From Oscillibacter sp. (GTDB taxonomy: Bacteria > Bacillota > Clostridia > Oscillospirales > Oscillospiraceae): a stretch of 5,306 nt of DNA. Positions 5,165 through 5,306 of the stretch are shown one piece after another. Location of the stretch: NCBI GenBank assembly GCA_022796315.1, contig JAAWIL010000144.1, positions 1 to 5,306 of the forward strand, in the 5' to 3' direction. The notes under the pieces are model-generated. The model was not told the origin of the DNA. It made no database searches and saw only the letters and a program-made list of their open reading frames with translations. The translations under genes and the position numbers were made by a program. Position 1 is the first letter of the stretch, and the number at the start of each line of letters is the position of its first letter.

Positions 5165-5203
5165 TCAAGGGGGAGTTTACCATACCGGTAAACTCCCCCT
5201 TGA
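5165..5203. repeat. 17-bp perfect hairpin
   Basis: TCAAGGGGGAGTTTACC (5165-5181) and GGTAAACTCCCCCTTGA (5187-5203) are perfect 17-bp arms around the 5-base loop ATACC. No U-run follows on either strand, so it is not a standard intrinsic terminator. It stands nine bases from the four-way-junction block at 5212-5302 and may belong to the same unit. Confidence 0.7.
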
Positions 5204-5211
5204 CGGGTTAT

Positions 5212-5302
5212 AGTCACCGCAGTTGAAAAGAAGCAAATGCTTCTTTTCAACCCTGGGGCGCCTATGCGCCCCAGGGGCCGTGAAACGGCCTGACGGTGGA
5301 CT
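5212..5302. other. Four-way-junction palindromic block, possible structured RNA
   Basis: Three perfect hairpins follow one another without a gap: 14-bp arms at 5222-5235/5238-5251 (13 bp with an AAAT loop), 10-bp arms CCTGGGGCGC/GCGCCCCAGG at 5252-5261/5266-5275 (loop CTAT), and 6-bp arms GGCCGT/ACGGCC at 5276-5281/5285-5290 (loop GAA). AGTCACCG (5212-5219) and CGGTgGACT (5294-5302) close them as an 8-bp stem with one bulged G. The result is a compact junction with only two unpaired bases on one side and three on the other. Neither strand has a sustained open frame. Transcription direction and function are unknown. It may be an RNA, a repeat element or a DNA-level structure, and it may continue past the window. 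Confidence 0.5.
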
Positions 5303-5306
5303 TCAT

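Noticed and set aside
4437..5183. A long Gly/Ala/Pro-rich minus-strand frame overlapping the membrane protein
   Set aside because: It is a different frame of the same DNA. The VTT frame has membrane helices, a family signature and a proper ribosome binding site.
5212..5302. A tRNA gene for the cloverleaf-like fold
   Set aside because: Arm lengths are wrong (a 13-14 bp first arm), there is no TTCRANY loop, no CCA-type acceptor end and no anticodon arm.
5165..5302. A CRISPR array
   Set aside because: The hairpins differ in sequence and length, and there are no repeated units with regular spacers.
5263..5306. A short minus-strand frame starting at the ATG at 5306
   Set aside because: It ends after 14 codons inside the palindromic block, and the ribosome binding site region is outside the window.

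Overview
The window looks like chromosomal DNA from a GC-rich, spore-forming Firmicute of the class Clostridia. A relative of Flavonifractor or other Oscillospiraceae is my best guess, but that is an inference. The reasons are a complete gpr germination protease, a Gram-positive-type RecR, strong GGAGG ribosome binding sites, and the gpr/rpsT divergent pair that is conserved in endospore formers. The content is mostly core genome: recombinational repair (recR), a two-component system, spore germination (gpr), ribosomal protein S20 (rpsT) and a VTT/DedA-type membrane protein. Between the genes lie short mobile or palindromic elements.

Layout, left to right. Positions 1-94 hold the end of a MITE-like element whose terminal repeat AAACAGGCTC touches the recR stop codon. 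recR is at 95-694 on the minus strand, behind an untranslated leader of about 220 nt. At 917-1048 is a control region with two back-to-back promoters. The leftward one (TTGCCA-17-TATATT) has its -10 box buried in an 11-bp-arm palindrome that looks like a repressor operator. The rightward one (TTGCAA-16-TATAAT, extended -10) faces a two-component system. A 226-bp element with perfect 10-bp terminal inverted repeats (1061-1286) sits between that promoter and the first gene. The OmpR-type response regulator (1315-1980) and a one-membrane-helix histidine kinase (2008-2925) follow. No obvious target gene is next to them.

The kinase converges with gpr (3072-3968, minus). Their 146-bp gap is full of hairpins, including a 14-bp-arm inverted repeat that overlaps the gpr stop codon. 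gpr and rpsT (4151-4414, plus, TTG start) diverge from a 182-bp spacer. That spacer holds the rpsT promoter and a 10-bp-arm palindrome over its -35 box. rpsT converges with a VTT-domain membrane protein gene (4421-5068, minus). The strong rpsT terminator lies inside the last codons of that gene.

The right edge (5165-5302) has no gene but holds the most unusual signal: a 17-bp perfect hairpin followed by three perfect hairpins packed head to tail and closed by an outer 8-bp stem, which together form a compact four-way-junction fold. This could be an uncharacterised structured RNA or a palindromic intergenic element. The coding genes themselves are ordinary. The points worth following are the repeat elements, the regulated recR/two-component control region and the four-hairpin block.
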